In this document: positions 1-9,900 of the stretch, piece after piece | How the letters are laid out: each line of letters begins with the position of its first letter | Position numbering within the stretch: the stretch's first letter is position 1 | From: Rhodospirillales bacterium | Lineage (GTDB): Bacteria > Pseudomonadota > Alphaproteobacteria > Rhodospirillales > Defluviicoccaceae | DNA length: 53,147 nt | Direction: 5' to 3' | Assembly (NCBI GenBank): GCA_007695045.1 | Contig: REEP01000088.1 | Location: 1-53,147 of the forward strand | The notes under the pieces: generated by a model | The model's input: only the letters and a program-made list of their open reading frames with translations | Databases searched by the model: none | What the model was told of the DNA's origin: nothing | Program-made: the position numbers and the translations under genes

Positions 1-1
1 G

Positions 2-370
2 ACCGCGAGCGGCGGGCGCTGGCTTCTGGATTCGGTGCACAGCGAGCGCGACATCGCCATCTATGAGGGGCGCAAGCTGCTGGGCGAGCGCCGCGTGGGC
101 GCGGTGAAGGTGGTGCAGGAAACGGTGGCCGCGGACGGCAGCCCGCAATTGACCCGGACGGTGTTTCAGGCGGAACGCCACAGCGGCGCCGCACCGGCAC
201 CTGGCGCGACGCCGGACGACACCGCAACCCTGACACCCGGCGAACACGAACCGGCGCGGGCGCAGCCCAGCTTCGTGCGCTACATGACGATTCTGCTGCT
301 GAGCGTCTCCGCCATCGGCCTGGCCGCCATCGGCGCGATGATGGCGCTGATGAGCCTGTTTGAGAGCTGA
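2..370 (+). CDS. C-terminal part of an unrecognised protein with a C-terminal membrane helix (5' end outside the window)
   Basis: The frame is open from the first bases of the window, so the gene starts upstream and only about 122 codons are seen. The visible part has a soluble stretch, a proline/alanine-rich linker, then one strong hydrophobic helix (YMTILLLSVSAIGLAAIGAM) about 10 residues from the end. This suggests a single-pass protein anchored at its C-terminus. I do not recognise the family. The last 15 codons and the stop are repeated almost exactly about 3 kb downstream (3355-3405), so sequence was inserted or duplicated right behind this gene. Confidence 0.6.
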   Translation, partial: TASGGRWLLDSVHSERDIAIYEGRKLLGERRVGAVKVVQETVAADGSPQLTRTVFQAERHSGAAPAPGATPDDTATLTPGEHEPARAQPSFVRYMTILLLSVSAIGLAAIGAMMALMSLFES

Positions 371-373
371 GCG
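323..373 (+). repeat. Left copy of a 51-bp direct repeat flanking the glycosyltransferase cassette
   Basis: This segment covers the last codons of the preceding gene (reading AAIGAMMALMSLFES) plus its stop. It matches 3355-3405 with one difference, a synonymous gag/gaa change. Weaker similarity (gcgggcggcttg, then ggccaagcc) follows in both copies. The two copies bracket the genes at 784-3373. Confidence 0.85.
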
Positions 374-783
374 GGCGGCTTGCCCGCGAGAGGAGACGCT
401 GGCCAAGCCGCGGGGCAAACCGGCGTCATCGGCGCGACCAGCGCCGTGACCGACCACTCGCACCTCACATCCATGAATGGAGCGACCGCCGCACCTGCCA
501 CATCGAGCGGAGTGGCGGCGTTCAAGCGCCATCACCGCCCGAACCCTTCCGATTTGCAGACTCCGGACCGATCGTTTTCTTCGCAGACGCCAGTCGCGGT
601 CTTGGGCACCGTGCCGGCGCACGCCCGTGCATCGGTCGATCCCGCCATGTCCGCAGCCGCACATGGGCTTGTCCCGCGCCACACGCCCGGCCAAGCGCCG
701 ATTACAACTTGCTGGAGGCGTTAAATCCACTAAGGTACCGTAGTTTTGGCGTCGCGCCTGTCGCAGTTGTCGATTGTTGGAAC
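371..783. other. Non-coding stretch ahead of the glycosyltransferase gene
   Basis: No convincing gene is present. The open frames here are short, arginine/proline-rich and lack ribosome-binding sites. The last 80 bases before the next gene are less GC-rich and could hold its promoter, but I cannot point to a clear -35/-10 pair. Confidence 0.5.
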
Positions 784-1782
784 ATGCCCAACCTGACCAC
801 CGCAATCATCGTTCCTTGTTACAATGAGGAATCGACCATCGGTGAAGTCATCGAAGAGTTCCGCGCCAGCCTTCCCGACGCGGCGATTTTTGTCTACGAT
901 AATAATTCCGCCGACCGAACAGCCGAAGTGGCCCAAGCGCACGGGGCACTCGTGAGGCGAGAGCGTGCCCAAGGCAAGGGAAATGTGGTGCGGCGGATGT
1001 TCGCAGACATCGATGCCGATGTGTACGTTCTGGTCGACGGTGACTCCACCTATCCAGCCTCGGCCGCACCCAGCATGATCCGCCTGCTGCTTGACGAGAA
1101 CCTCGACATGGTCACGGCCAAGCGCGAGCCGGTGATCGAGCACGCCTACAGGCCGGGGCACCGGTTCGGCAACAGATTGCTGACCGGCGTGGTTTCGGCC
1201 CTGTTTGGCAAGGGCGTGTCCGACATGCTTTCGGGTTATCGAGTTCTGTCACGACGCTTCGTCAAGACTTTTCCGGCATTGGCTTCTGGCTTCGAGATCG
1301 AGACAGAGTTAACGGTTCATGCTCTGGAGATGCGCATGGCGATTTCTGAGGTCTCTACGCCTTACATGGCACGCCCGGAAGGGTCAACCAGCAAGCTCAG
1401 CACGTATCGCGATGGTCTTGGCATCCTGAGAACGGTGGCGAATCTCGTTCGGGACGAGCGGCCATTCGCATTTTTTTCCGTGCTCGCATCGATTTTTTTG
1501 TTTTTGGCAATCGTGCTATCGATACCGGTTTTTATCGAATACAGTATTTCCGGCCTTGTCCCGCGGCTGCCTACAGCGGTCCTCTGCACGGGCCTCGCGC
1601 TCATTTCGGTCGTTTTGTTCAGTTGTGGCTTGATTTTGGATACGGTATCACTTGGAAGACGCGAAATGAAGCGCCTTCATTATCTTCGCTTTCCAAATGA
1701 TGTGGGAGGCTTGGCCGGCGGGACAAATGAGCTTTCAGGCCACTTGTCACGGACCGATCGAGCTGAGAGCGTTGGCGTTTGA
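784..1782 (+). CDS. Family 2 glycosyltransferase, polyprenyl-phosphate sugar transferase type (DPM1/GtrB-like)
   Basis: Predicted to move a sugar from a nucleotide donor to a lipid carrier at the inner membrane. The N-terminus has the GT-A start TTAIIVPCYNEE and the metal/donor motif LVDGDSTYP; the acceptor region has SDMLSGYRVLSRRF. Two hydrophobic helices near residues 230-300 form a membrane anchor, as in GtrB and ArnC proteins. I chose ATG 784 because the family normally begins just before the first beta strand; a TTG at 709 would add 25 atypical residues. The next gene encodes a polytopic membrane protein, and together they resemble a minimal Gtr-type glycan modification pair, but no GtrA flippase is seen. 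Base composition is less GC-rich than the surroundings, suggesting transfer. The class is firm; the sugar is unknown. Confidence 0.85.
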   Translation: MPNLTTAIIVPCYNEESTIGEVIEEFRASLPDAAIFVYDNNSADRTAEVAQAHGALVRRERAQGKGNVVRRMFADIDADVYVLVDGDSTYPASAAPSMIRLLLDENLDMVTAKREPVIEHAYRPGHRFGNRLLTGVVSALFGKGVSDMLSGYRVLSRRFVKTFPALASGFEIETELTVHALEMRMAISEVSTPYMARPEGSTSKLSTYRDGLGILRTVANLVRDERPFAFFSVLASIFLFLAIVLSIPVFIEYSISGLVPRLPTAVLCTGLALISVVLFSCGLILDTVSLGRREMKRLHYLRFPNDVGGLAGGTNELSGHLSRTDRAESVGV

Positions 1783-1954
1783 GTGTGCGGCTTCATGCGT
1801 TATGACATCCGCGAGGTTATAGGATTAGCGCGTGTGGTTTGAGTCTGTTTCGTGGTCGAGGTAGGGCTCCTAGCAGATCTTGCGCCTCGAATCGGCCGTG
1901 CTCCTGTCCTTTAAAAAATTTTGGTATCTTTCTAAGGCGAGGAACTGAGAAAAG

Positions 1955-3373
1955 GTGTCGCGACAACCTAGTTTTATTCTCACCATGGCCATTACTGCCT
2001 CTGCGGTTCTTTCGTTTGCACTGGGGAACTTTACCCCGGAACTCGTGCCGGATAGTTCAGGCTATCTGAGATCCGCGGCTTGGCCCGATATGCTGTATAT
2101 GCAGAGAACACCTTTCTACGGCTGGTTGGTCGAGCTTCTGGGGGGAGAAGCGAACGGGTTCGCGCTGGTGCCTCCGACTCAATTCCTCGTGCTCGGGATG
2201 GCGACACTGATATTGTTCGGGGCAGTCCAGTACTATGGTGCCAGCGCGCGAGCCGCATTGGCGGTGACACTTCCAATCCCCTTCAGCAATTCGGCACTCC
2301 TGTTCCTGAATGACGTGCATCCGGAGATCCTGGCGACATCGCTTGTGCTGGTGGGGCTGGCATGCTTGATGGCCCTGTGCCGGGGTGCGGCCACTTTGCC
2401 CGCGGCCGTTGGCCTCGGCCTGAGCTTGGGTGCCGCGTATCTTATGAAGCCGGCTTTCATCATGTTCATTCCGGTGGTGCCAAGCATGGCGATTCTCCTG
2501 CTTCGCTTGCGGGGCGCTTCATGGCGACAGTGTTGCCTGCCGGTGAGCTTGGTGGCCGTGGCGGTGACGTTGCCATTCGCCATCTATGCCGGCTTGCGCT
2601 ATGCCGAAACCGGCAGTTTTCAGGTGGTTTCGTACGGCGGCTTTCAGAGTTCAGGAATGTCCGGGTTGATGCTGCGGCCGGAAACCATCGCCAAGCTGCC
2701 GAGAGAACACCGCGACCGCGCGGCGTTCATCGTAGAGCAGCGCGATGCGCTGGCCGCGCAAGGACAGATGCTCCCGATTCCGTTGAACTCCCAGAACGTA
2801 CGATCGTTTCCGTCGGCCGCGCTTGGATACTTTGATGTGCTTGCGCGAAGCAACGATAACGTGTTGTACGATATCGTGAGCGGGACCAGGGGCCGCTCGG
2901 AGAGCTGGGTGGAGTTCGACCAAAGCCTCCAGGCGTTTACGATCGCAGTGGTCAAGGCCGAGCCGGCGTACTATGCTGCGTGGGTGATTGGTGCCACCAC
3001 CCGGTTCGTAGGTTTGGCGACCGTGGCGAACGCCACTTTTGCGGTTGCGTCGTTTGCTTTAGCTGGACTGTTTTGTCTGGCCGTGCTCTGCGGTCGCGTG
3101 ACTAAAGCAGCGGGCGGCGCCGGATCGCGCGACTTGGCCATCGTGGCAGTCATTGTCGGTGGTTATACGCTCGCCAACTATCTCCCGAGCGTGCTCATGA
3201 CGTTTCCCGCTCGCCGATATGTGGATACCGCGGCATTGCTTCTCGCGACTTTCCCTCTCTACGCCCTGTTTGGGGTTTGGGGCCGCTGGTTCCAACCAAG
3301 CCATCGTGAACCCGCACTCAAGTCGCATTGGAGCCAAGTGGACTTGAGCGAGTTGCCGCCATCGGCGCGATGA
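1955..3373 (+). CDS. Polytopic membrane protein, probable GT-C type glycosyltransferase
   Basis: A 472-residue protein with about ten hydrophobic helices. The first follows directly after the start and a long loop lies around residues 205-320. This layout is typical of GT-C transferases that use lipid-linked sugars, and it fits the GT2 gene upstream, which could supply the lipid-linked donor. I see no diagnostic motif, so the class rests on topology and context. The start is GTG 1955, with a purine-rich gaggaactgagaaaag stretch upstream; ATG 1985 is possible. The last codons run into the right copy of the 51-bp repeat in another frame, so this C-terminus was probably set by the event that placed the cassette here. 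Confidence is high for a real membrane protein and moderate for its function. Confidence 0.7.
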   Translation: MSRQPSFILTMAITASAVLSFALGNFTPELVPDSSGYLRSAAWPDMLYMQRTPFYGWLVELLGGEANGFALVPPTQFLVLGMATLILFGAVQYYGASARAALAVTLPIPFSNSALLFLNDVHPEILATSLVLVGLACLMALCRGAATLPAAVGLGLSLGAAYLMKPAFIMFIPVVPSMAILLLRLRGASWRQCCLPVSLVAVAVTLPFAIYAGLRYAETGSFQVVSYGGFQSSGMSGLMLRPETIAKLPREHRDRAAFIVEQRDALAAQGQMLPIPLNSQNVRSFPSAALGYFDVLARSNDNVLYDIVSGTRGRSESWVEFDQSLQAFTIAVVKAEPAYYAAWVIGATTRFVGLATVANATFAVASFALAGLFCLAVLCGRVTKAAGGAGSRDLAIVAVIVGGYTLANYLPSVLMTFPARRYVDTAALLLATFPLYALFGVWGRWFQPSHREPALKSHWSQVDLSELPPSAR

Positions 3374-3405
3374 TGGCGCTGATGAGCCTGTTTGAAAGCT
3401 GAGCG
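3355..3405 (+). repeat. Right copy of the 51-bp direct repeat, a duplicated 3' end of the gene at 2-370
   Basis: In the frame of the upstream gene this copy still reads AAIGAMMALMSLFES and stop, although no gene now leads into it. The only change is a synonymous gag to gaa. It overlaps the end of the GT-C gene in a different frame. Confidence 0.85.
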
Positions 3406-3628
3406 CGCGGGCGGCTTGACGGCGACAGGCGCGCGACGGCGACGCCGCGCGGCGGCCAAGCCTGGTACGGGCATCCTCGTGCGGGCATCCTGCTACGGGC
3501 AGGCTTGCCGAGGGACTCCCACCTGCGCTACCGTGCCGTGGCTGTTGGGGCCGGCAATCAGGCACGATCCTGCTGCCGCGACGAGGGATGTCAGTGGATG
3601 GACATCCTTGCGTGCAGGCCTTTGCCAC

Positions 3629-3718
3629 GGAGGGGTGCCGGAGCGGTCGATCGGGACGGTCTCGAAAACCGTTGTACCCTTACGGGTACCGTGGGTTCGA
3701 ATCCCACCCCCTCCGCCA
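3629..3718 (+). tRNA. tRNA-Ser (anticodon CGA)
   Basis: The acceptor stem GGAGGGG pairs with CCCCTCC, followed by discriminator G and an encoded CCA. The anticodon arm ACGGT-CTCGAAA-ACCGT gives anticodon CGA, which reads UCG. A long variable arm (tacccttacgggta) marks a class II tRNA, as expected for serine. The T arm GTGGG-TTCGAAT-CCCAC is complete. Length is 90 bases including CCA. Confidence 0.97.
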
Positions 3719-3742
3719 ACACGCCTGCACGAACCGAAGCCA

Positions 3743-3769
3743 TGGCCGCTCGCGCGGCCATTTTTCTTT
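3743..3769 (+). terminator. Rho-independent terminator of the tRNA-Ser gene
   Basis: A perfect 7-bp stem TGGCCGC / GCGGCCA around loop TCGC is followed by TTTTTCTTT, 25 bases after the tRNA. It is a textbook intrinsic terminator. Confidence 0.92.
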
Positions 3770-4149
3770 CGCGTTCAAAGGGCTTTGCCGAATGCGGGTT
3801 TACCGCGGAGACCGGGCAGCCGTGCCCGTCGGCCCCATTTTGCCGTCTCTGTCTCTTTCCGACTTAACCGGCACCTCGCTCGTTAAGCGCTGCGAACGGG
3901 GCTTCTTTCAATGGGTTCTGGAAGCAGCCGGACTTTACGGTTGTGCTAGGCTCTCTCGCGCGCACATCGCTGCAATCCGCCGTCAATTATGTCCCCGTCG
4001 CGTGAAAGATCGCAACGGCGCGAGTTGGCACACATGTGCGCGAACCACATTGCTGCGCAACGCGGCCGAGCGAGGCCAAGTGTGATCGGTGAGGGATCAG
4101 GCTAATTGCGCCACTTGTTTTGAACAGTGGCGATGTTATATATGCCTTC
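3770..4149. other. Non-coding stretch between the tRNA terminator and the MerR gene
   Basis: No supported gene. Open frames crossing it are low-quality and rich in Arg and Cys. The part nearest the MerR gene becomes AT-rich (gatgttatatatg), which suggests a promoter, but I cannot define one firmly. Confidence 0.5.
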
Positions 4150-4578
4150 ATGATGCTGAACGATGCCGAACGCTTTTCCCTCGACGAGCTTTGCGCCCTG
4201 GCGGACCTGCCGCGTCGGACGGTGCGCTTCTACATCCAGGAGGGCTTGGTCGACCGGCCGGAGGGCGCCAAGCGAGGCGCCTACTACACGCGGGATCACC
4301 TCGAGCAGCTGCTGACCATCCGCAAATGGCAGCGGGCCGGTCTCAGCTTGGAGCGGATCCGCGAGCTCGCCGCCGGACCGGTGGAGGGCGTAGACCTGCC
4401 GCCGGAGAGGCCCCGTCGTCCGGGCGACGTCACGGTGCGGAGCCATGTTCTTCTCCGCCCCGGCGTGGAGCTCGTCATCGAGCCGAGGGAGGCGGGTCTG
4501 ACGCCCGAAGAGGTGCGCGCACTCGCCCGGCAAGCGGCGGCGCTGTTCGATCGGTTGAAGAAGGAGACAACACGATGA
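4150..4578 (+). CDS. MerR family transcriptional regulator
   Basis: A 142-residue DNA-binding protein. The N-terminal winged helix-turn-helix reads FSLDELCALADLPRRTVRFY, followed by the wing (GAYYTRDHLEQL) and IRKWQRAGLSLERIRELAAG, typical of MerR. The C-terminal half is short and has no metal-binding cysteine pattern, so the signal is unknown. Its stop overlaps the start of the VIT/von Willebrand A gene (ATGA), so the two are translationally coupled and the regulator probably controls that gene. ATG 4150 is used; an upstream TTG at 4120 and ATG 4153 are also possible. Confidence 0.85.
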   Translation: MMLNDAERFSLDELCALADLPRRTVRFYIQEGLVDRPEGAKRGAYYTRDHLEQLLTIRKWQRAGLSLERIRELAAGPVEGVDLPPERPRRPGDVTVRSHVLLRPGVELVIEPREAGLTPEEVRALARQAAALFDRLKKETTR

Positions 4579-6806
4579 AGGCGGGTGCAGCAGCGGTCCT
4601 GGAGAGTGTGCGCGGCGAGGCCATCTTTCTCGAAGAGGTCCGCGCCGAGGCGTCTATCAATGACCTTTTGGCTGAGGTCACGGTCACGCAACGCTACCGC
4701 AATCCCGAGGCGACAAATGTCGAGGCGGTGTACACCTTCCCCGTTCCCTTGGATGGTGTGCTTCTCGGCTTCGGGGTCGAGATCGGCGACCGCAGGCTTG
4801 CCGGTGTGGTGGTCGAAAAGGCGGAGGGCGAGCGCCGCTATGAGGAGGCGATCACCGACGGCGATGCTGCCGTGCTGCTGGAGCAGGCCGAGCCCGGACT
4901 CTACACGGCGAGTGTAGGCAATCTCTTGCCGGGCGAAATGGCCACGATCCACTTCCGCTATGGCCTTCTGCTGCGCTGGAATGGCGACCGCGTCCGCTTC
5001 GCAATGCCCACGACGATTGCACCCCGCTACGGCGATCCCGCCTCAGCAGGCCTCGCGCCCCACCAGGCACCGGAGTACGCCCTCGACGCGGAACGAGCGT
5101 TCAGTCTCAGGGTGACTGTGCGCGGGCTACTCAAGGACGCGCGCTTCAACTCCCCTTCCCACGGCGTCAGCGTTGCACCGGAAGCCGACGCGACGCTCAT
5201 CGCGCTCACCGGCGCGCCGGCCATGGATCGAGACTTCGTGCTCGAGGCGCGCTCGTCTCGACCGGAAGCCGCCAGCGCGCTGGTCGCGCGGGACCTCGAC
5301 GGCTGGGTCGCTTTGGCGAGCTTCCGGCCCGAGATCCCCATGGCCGGCGACGATCAGCGCCGCAGCGTCAAGATCGTGGTCGACTGCTCGGGCTCCATGG
5401 GCGGCGATTCCATTGCCCAGGCACGCGCGGCGCTGGAGCGCATTCTGGATGACCTGCGGGCGGGCGACCTCTTCGAGATCATCGCCTTTGGCAGCAGCCA
5501 GCGTGCCTTGTTTGGCCGCGAGACACCCGTCTCGGAAACGACCGTCGCTCAGGCGCGGCGCTTCGTTCGTGCCCTCGACGCCGACATGGGCGGCACCGAG
5601 ATTGCCGCCGCCCTCGAGGCCGCCTATGCCGTTCGGGGCGCCTCCGACCTGCACCGTGACCTCCTCCTCATCACCGATGGCGAGGTGTGGGACGACGGCT
5701 CGGTCGTGGGGCGTGCGAAGCAGTCTGGCCACCGCTTCTTCACCGTTGGCGTGGGCAGCGCCGTCGCGGAGGCGTTCGTGCGCGGACTCGCCGAGGCGAC
5801 CGGCGGGGCCTGCGAATTCGTAGCGCCGCGTGAAGACATGGCCGAGCGCGTCCACCGTCATTTCCAGCGCATGTACGCGCCGCGCGCCCGAAGCGCCTTC
5901 GTCAGCTGGCCGGCGCAGGCGTTGTGCCGCGTGCCCGACGCGATCGGGCCAGTTTACGGCGGCGACACCGTCCATCTCTTCGCATGGCTCGCCGAGAGGC
6001 CGGAAGGCAGGGTCAGTTTGGAGGTGACGCTGGCCGACGGGCGCGTCGTCAGGCACGAGACCGAGATCCATCCATTCGAGGGAAGTCCGGTGGAAATGCC
6101 CGCCACCGACGACGCATCGCTGCCGGCTCTAACACGCCTTGCCGCCGCTCGCCGCTTAGCCGCCACGGGGGACGGCAAGGCGGCGACCGTGCTTGCCGTC
6201 CGCTACCAGCTCATGAGCGAATGGACCAACTACATTGTCGTTCACGTCCGGGCGGACACTGAGAAGGCGGAGGACCTGCCGAAGATCATCAGGGTACCGC
6301 AAGTGCTGGCCGCAGGCTGGCATGGAATGGGCACGGTGCACGCGGAGCGGAGTTTCGCTCTCGATGCCTGCTATGACCTTGCTGCTCCTGCTAGGGCGGA
6401 GCGGGCGGACGATCTTCGTTCAATGCGGTCCCGAGCGTACGCACGGCCGATGCGGGGCGTGGCTGCCGGTGCGATCGGCCCGACTGAATTGGTCGCGCTG
6501 CTGAACGCGCATGCCATGTCTTCGTCGCCGTCACTCAACGACCTCGAGGTCTGGGGCGCTCCGGAAGCAGTGCTGGTGGCGCTTCGGGATCTCGTGGACC
6601 AGGGGGTGGACGAGGCCATGGTTGTGGCGGCCTTCCTATACCTGCTGGCCGGCTTGGAAGCCGGCAACGCGCTCGATCGTCAGGTCCGCAGGCGTATCCT
6701 CAAGGCCTACAAAACGGAAACCCCGCATCAGGCCGTTATGGACGCCGTGACTTACGCCTTCGATGCCTGGCGGCGTCAATGGGCCACGGAGGCGAATGGA
6801 TTTTGA
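4575..6806 (+). CDS. VIT and von Willebrand factor A domain protein
   Basis: A 743-residue protein. Residues about 8-130 form a VIT domain (RYRNPEATNVEAVYTFPVPL and the conserved ERRYEEA segment), as in inter-alpha-trypsin inhibitor heavy chains and bacterial homologues. A von Willebrand A domain follows, with a complete metal-ion site starting DCSGSM at Asp270 and LITDGEVWDD downstream. The C-terminal 200 residues have no domain I know. No signal peptide or membrane helix is visible, so it is probably cytoplasmic. Bacterial VIT-VWA proteins are poorly characterised; adhesion or chaperone-like roles have been suggested. The coupled MerR gene implies inducible expression. Confidence 0.88.
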   Translation: MKAGAAAVLESVRGEAIFLEEVRAEASINDLLAEVTVTQRYRNPEATNVEAVYTFPVPLDGVLLGFGVEIGDRRLAGVVVEKAEGERRYEEAITDGDAAVLLEQAEPGLYTASVGNLLPGEMATIHFRYGLLLRWNGDRVRFAMPTTIAPRYGDPASAGLAPHQAPEYALDAERAFSLRVTVRGLLKDARFNSPSHGVSVAPEADATLIALTGAPAMDRDFVLEARSSRPEAASALVARDLDGWVALASFRPEIPMAGDDQRRSVKIVVDCSGSMGGDSIAQARAALERILDDLRAGDLFEIIAFGSSQRALFGRETPVSETTVAQARRFVRALDADMGGTEIAAALEAAYAVRGASDLHRDLLLITDGEVWDDGSVVGRAKQSGHRFFTVGVGSAVAEAFVRGLAEATGGACEFVAPREDMAERVHRHFQRMYAPRARSAFVSWPAQALCRVPDAIGPVYGGDTVHLFAWLAERPEGRVSLEVTLADGRVVRHETEIHPFEGSPVEMPATDDASLPALTRLAAARRLAATGDGKAATVLAVRYQLMSEWTNYIVVHVRADTEKAEDLPKIIRVPQVLAAGWHGMGTVHAERSFALDACYDLAAPARAERADDLRSMRSRAYARPMRGVAAGAIGPTELVALLNAHAMSSSPSLNDLEVWGAPEAVLVALRDLVDQGVDEAMVVAAFLYLLAGLEAGNALDRQVRRRILKAYKTETPHQAVMDAVTYAFDAWRRQWATEANGF

Positions 6807-6933
6807 ACGTGCACACGAGAGCGGACTTTCATGACCTGTTGACCGCGGAGTACGTTGCGGTTGCGAACCGGAGGTGGCCTTACACAGGTCGCTCTGAGCT
6901 GGAGGACACGAACTCCAAGGAGGCTGGTTCCTG

Positions 6934-9900
6934 GTGACGTGCAATTACGACGCGATCCGGCGCGACAACGAACGACGATATGGCACGGACATAGGTCGCA
7001 TCGGTCCGATGCTTCTCGCGGATCGTTACGACGACCGCACGCACTTCATTTTCGAGCTCCTGCAGAATGCAGAGGACGCGCTCGCTCGTCGAACAGGGTG
7101 GCAAGGACCCCGATCGGTCAGATTTCATCTGACGAGGGACGCACTCCAATTCGGTCACTTTGGGCAACCTTTTGACGAAGCCGACGTCCGCGGGATTTGC
7201 GGCATCGGCGAGAGCACGAAGGACCTGACCGCCATCGGACGTTTCGGCATTGGTTTCAAGTCGGTCTATGCGTTGACCGACCGGCCCGAGATCCATTCGG
7301 GGCGAGAGGACTTCGCCATTGAGAATTTTGTCTGGCCGATCACAGCCCCATCTCGCGATCGCGATGCGGACGAGACGGTCATACTGATCCCACTCAAATT
7401 TGACGACGAGGCCACGCACGAAGAGGTCGTGGCTGGCCTTGAACGCCTTGGAGCTTCCACTCTCCTATTCTTGCGCGAAATCGAAGAGGTCCAATGGAGC
7501 GTCGAGGGCGGGCGCTCAGGCATCTACCTTCGGGAATCGGAGGAGATCGACCGAGGCGTTCGACGCGTGACTGTCATCGGTCATGAGCGGGAGGAGGCCG
7601 AAGTAGATGAAGAGTGGTTGATCTTCTCCCGACCAGTGCTTCATGACGGACGCAGCGTGGGGCATGTCGAAATCGCCTTCTCAATTGTCCGGGACGAGAA
7701 GTCGAAGACCGAGAGTCTCCGAGCGTTAGGGCGATCGCCCCTTGTTGTGTATTTCCCCACCGTGGTCGAGACGCACCTTGGCTTCCTTATTCAAGGTCCT
7801 TACCGCACAACGCCGAGCCGGGACAACGTGCCGCAAAGAGATCCTTGGAATCAGGGGCTCATAGGAGAGACGGCCTCGCTTCTGGCAGAAGCTCTGCGTT
7901 GGCTACGTGATCACAATCTTCTGGATACGACGGCTCTCAGATGCTTGCCGATCGAACCGACGAAATTCGCCGACGGTACGATGTTCGCACCTATGTTCGC
8001 AGCCACGAAGGAGGCCCTGATCTCTGACCCACTGCTGCCGTGCCTTGAGGAAGTGTACATGCCTGCTAGCCGCGCGCGGCTAGCACGCACTCAGGAAGTA
8101 CGTGAGCTTTTTGCTCCAGCACAGCTTGCGGCACTCTTCGACGAAGAGCAGGAGCTGCATTGGCTTACTGGAGAAATAACCCAGGATCGCAGTCCTGAGC
8201 TGCGGCGGTACGTTATGCAGGAACTAGGCGTCCCAGAGGTAACCGCGGAATCGATTGTTGCAAGGCTCGATAAGGACTTCCTAGAGGCGCAGCCGGATGA
8301 CTGGATTCGGTCGCTCTATGGATTCTTGAGTGGTCAGCGCGCACTGCGGCGACAGCTGATGGAGGTGCCGCTCATCCGCCTGGAGGATGGTAGCCACGTG
8401 CCGGTACGGGCAAATGGCCAGTCCCAGGCGTTCCTGCCAAGCACGATCAGGACGGGCTTCCCCACCGTGCGCGCGGCCGTGTGCAGCAGTGACGCCGCCC
8501 GCGAGTTCCTGCAATCGCTGGGGCTCACAGAGCCTGATCCGGTGGATGACGTCATTTGGAATGTGCTGCCAAAATACGAACAAGATAAGCTTAGTGTTAG
8601 CAGTGTCGACTACGATTCCGATCTGCAGCGCATGCTGACCGCGTTCGCCACTGATTCGAAGGTGCAGAAAGATAAACTGATTGCTGCGCTTCGTCAGACT
8701 GCATTCGTTATCGCGGTAGATGCTGGGAACGGGGTGAAGCGCTTTGCCAGGCCTGAAGAAGTCTATTTGGCCACAGACCGGTTAAAGCAGCTGTTTGCCG
8801 AAGTTGCAGACGTTCTCCTCGTAGACGACTCGCATGGCTCCCTGCGTGGCGAGGAGGTGCGGGAGCTTCTGGAAGCGTGTGGTGCCGTTCGGTATCTCCG
8901 GCCAATCCCGAGCGCGATCTTGTCATGGGAGGAACGCGAGAAACTGCGCGCGCAAGCCGGGCACCCAGAGACGTCCGGGTACAATGACCGCGTCGCAGAT
9001 TGGACGCTAAACGGATTGAAAGAACTGCTGAGCGCATTGCCCCATCTTGAGACCGAGGAACGAGGCAAGAAGGCCGGTGCTCTATGGGAGGAGCTCAGTC
9101 ATTTAGAGGAGCGTCGCGGCAAGGGGATTTTCACGGGCGAGTATACCTGGACGCACTACGGAAGGTATCGCGCAACATTTGATGCTGGATTCGTCAAAGA
9201 GCTGAACGAGAGGCCTTGGGTGCCAGACGGGGATGGCGGGCTGCAGAGCCCTTCATTCGTCCTGTTTGATTCCCTTGGCTGGAAGCCGAACCCGTTCTTG
9301 CAGTCAAAGATACGCTTTAGGCCGCCGCTCATCGAGGAGCTTGCAAGGGAGGCCGGCATCGAGCCTGCCGTGCTCGACCTCCTGAAGAGCCTCGGCGTAA
9401 CAAGCGAGGCTGAATTACGCCGTCGGCTTAAAATTGAGGAGCCGTCGCCCAAGGAGGGTGATGGCGGCGCGGACAAAGATGTGCGGTCTCCCGATGAGGA
9501 ACATGAAGGAAAGGCGGGACAAGGCGAGGGTAAGGGCGACGAGGAGAAGGCGGGGGGCCATCAGGGCGATGGCCGTGGGGCACGGCGGAAAGGCGACAAT
9601 CAAGACGCGGAAAAAGCCGAGGATGCGAGGCCTGGTTCCGACGGGTCACCTCGCGAAGGCATGGATGGTAGGCCGCACGTCTTTATTTCGTATGTCGGGG
9701 CGCATCCCGACGAGGAAGAGCCCGATCCTGATGGACTCGATGCAGCGGCCCGAATGAATCTGGAGGCGCAGGCGATCGATCTTATACTTTCCCAGGAACC
9801 GTTCTGGCAGCGCACGCCTCCTAACAACCCCGGCTATGACCTGTTTGAGGCCGGCGAAGACGGAAGCCCGGCACGATTGTGTGAGGTGAAGGCGATGAAG

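Noticed and set aside
3629-3718. tRNA-Ser as the attachment site of the prophage.
   Set aside because: tRNA genes are typical for tyrosine integrases, while the only recombinase here is a serine type 6.5 kb away. The tRNA is intact and I saw no repeat of its 3' end elsewhere in the window.
5127-6071. Long leftward open frame of 314 codons opposite the VIT-VWA gene.
   Set aside because: It mirrors the codon pattern of the real gene in GC-rich DNA, has no domain and no ribosome-binding site. The same applies to similar long leftward frames opposite the early and late phage genes.
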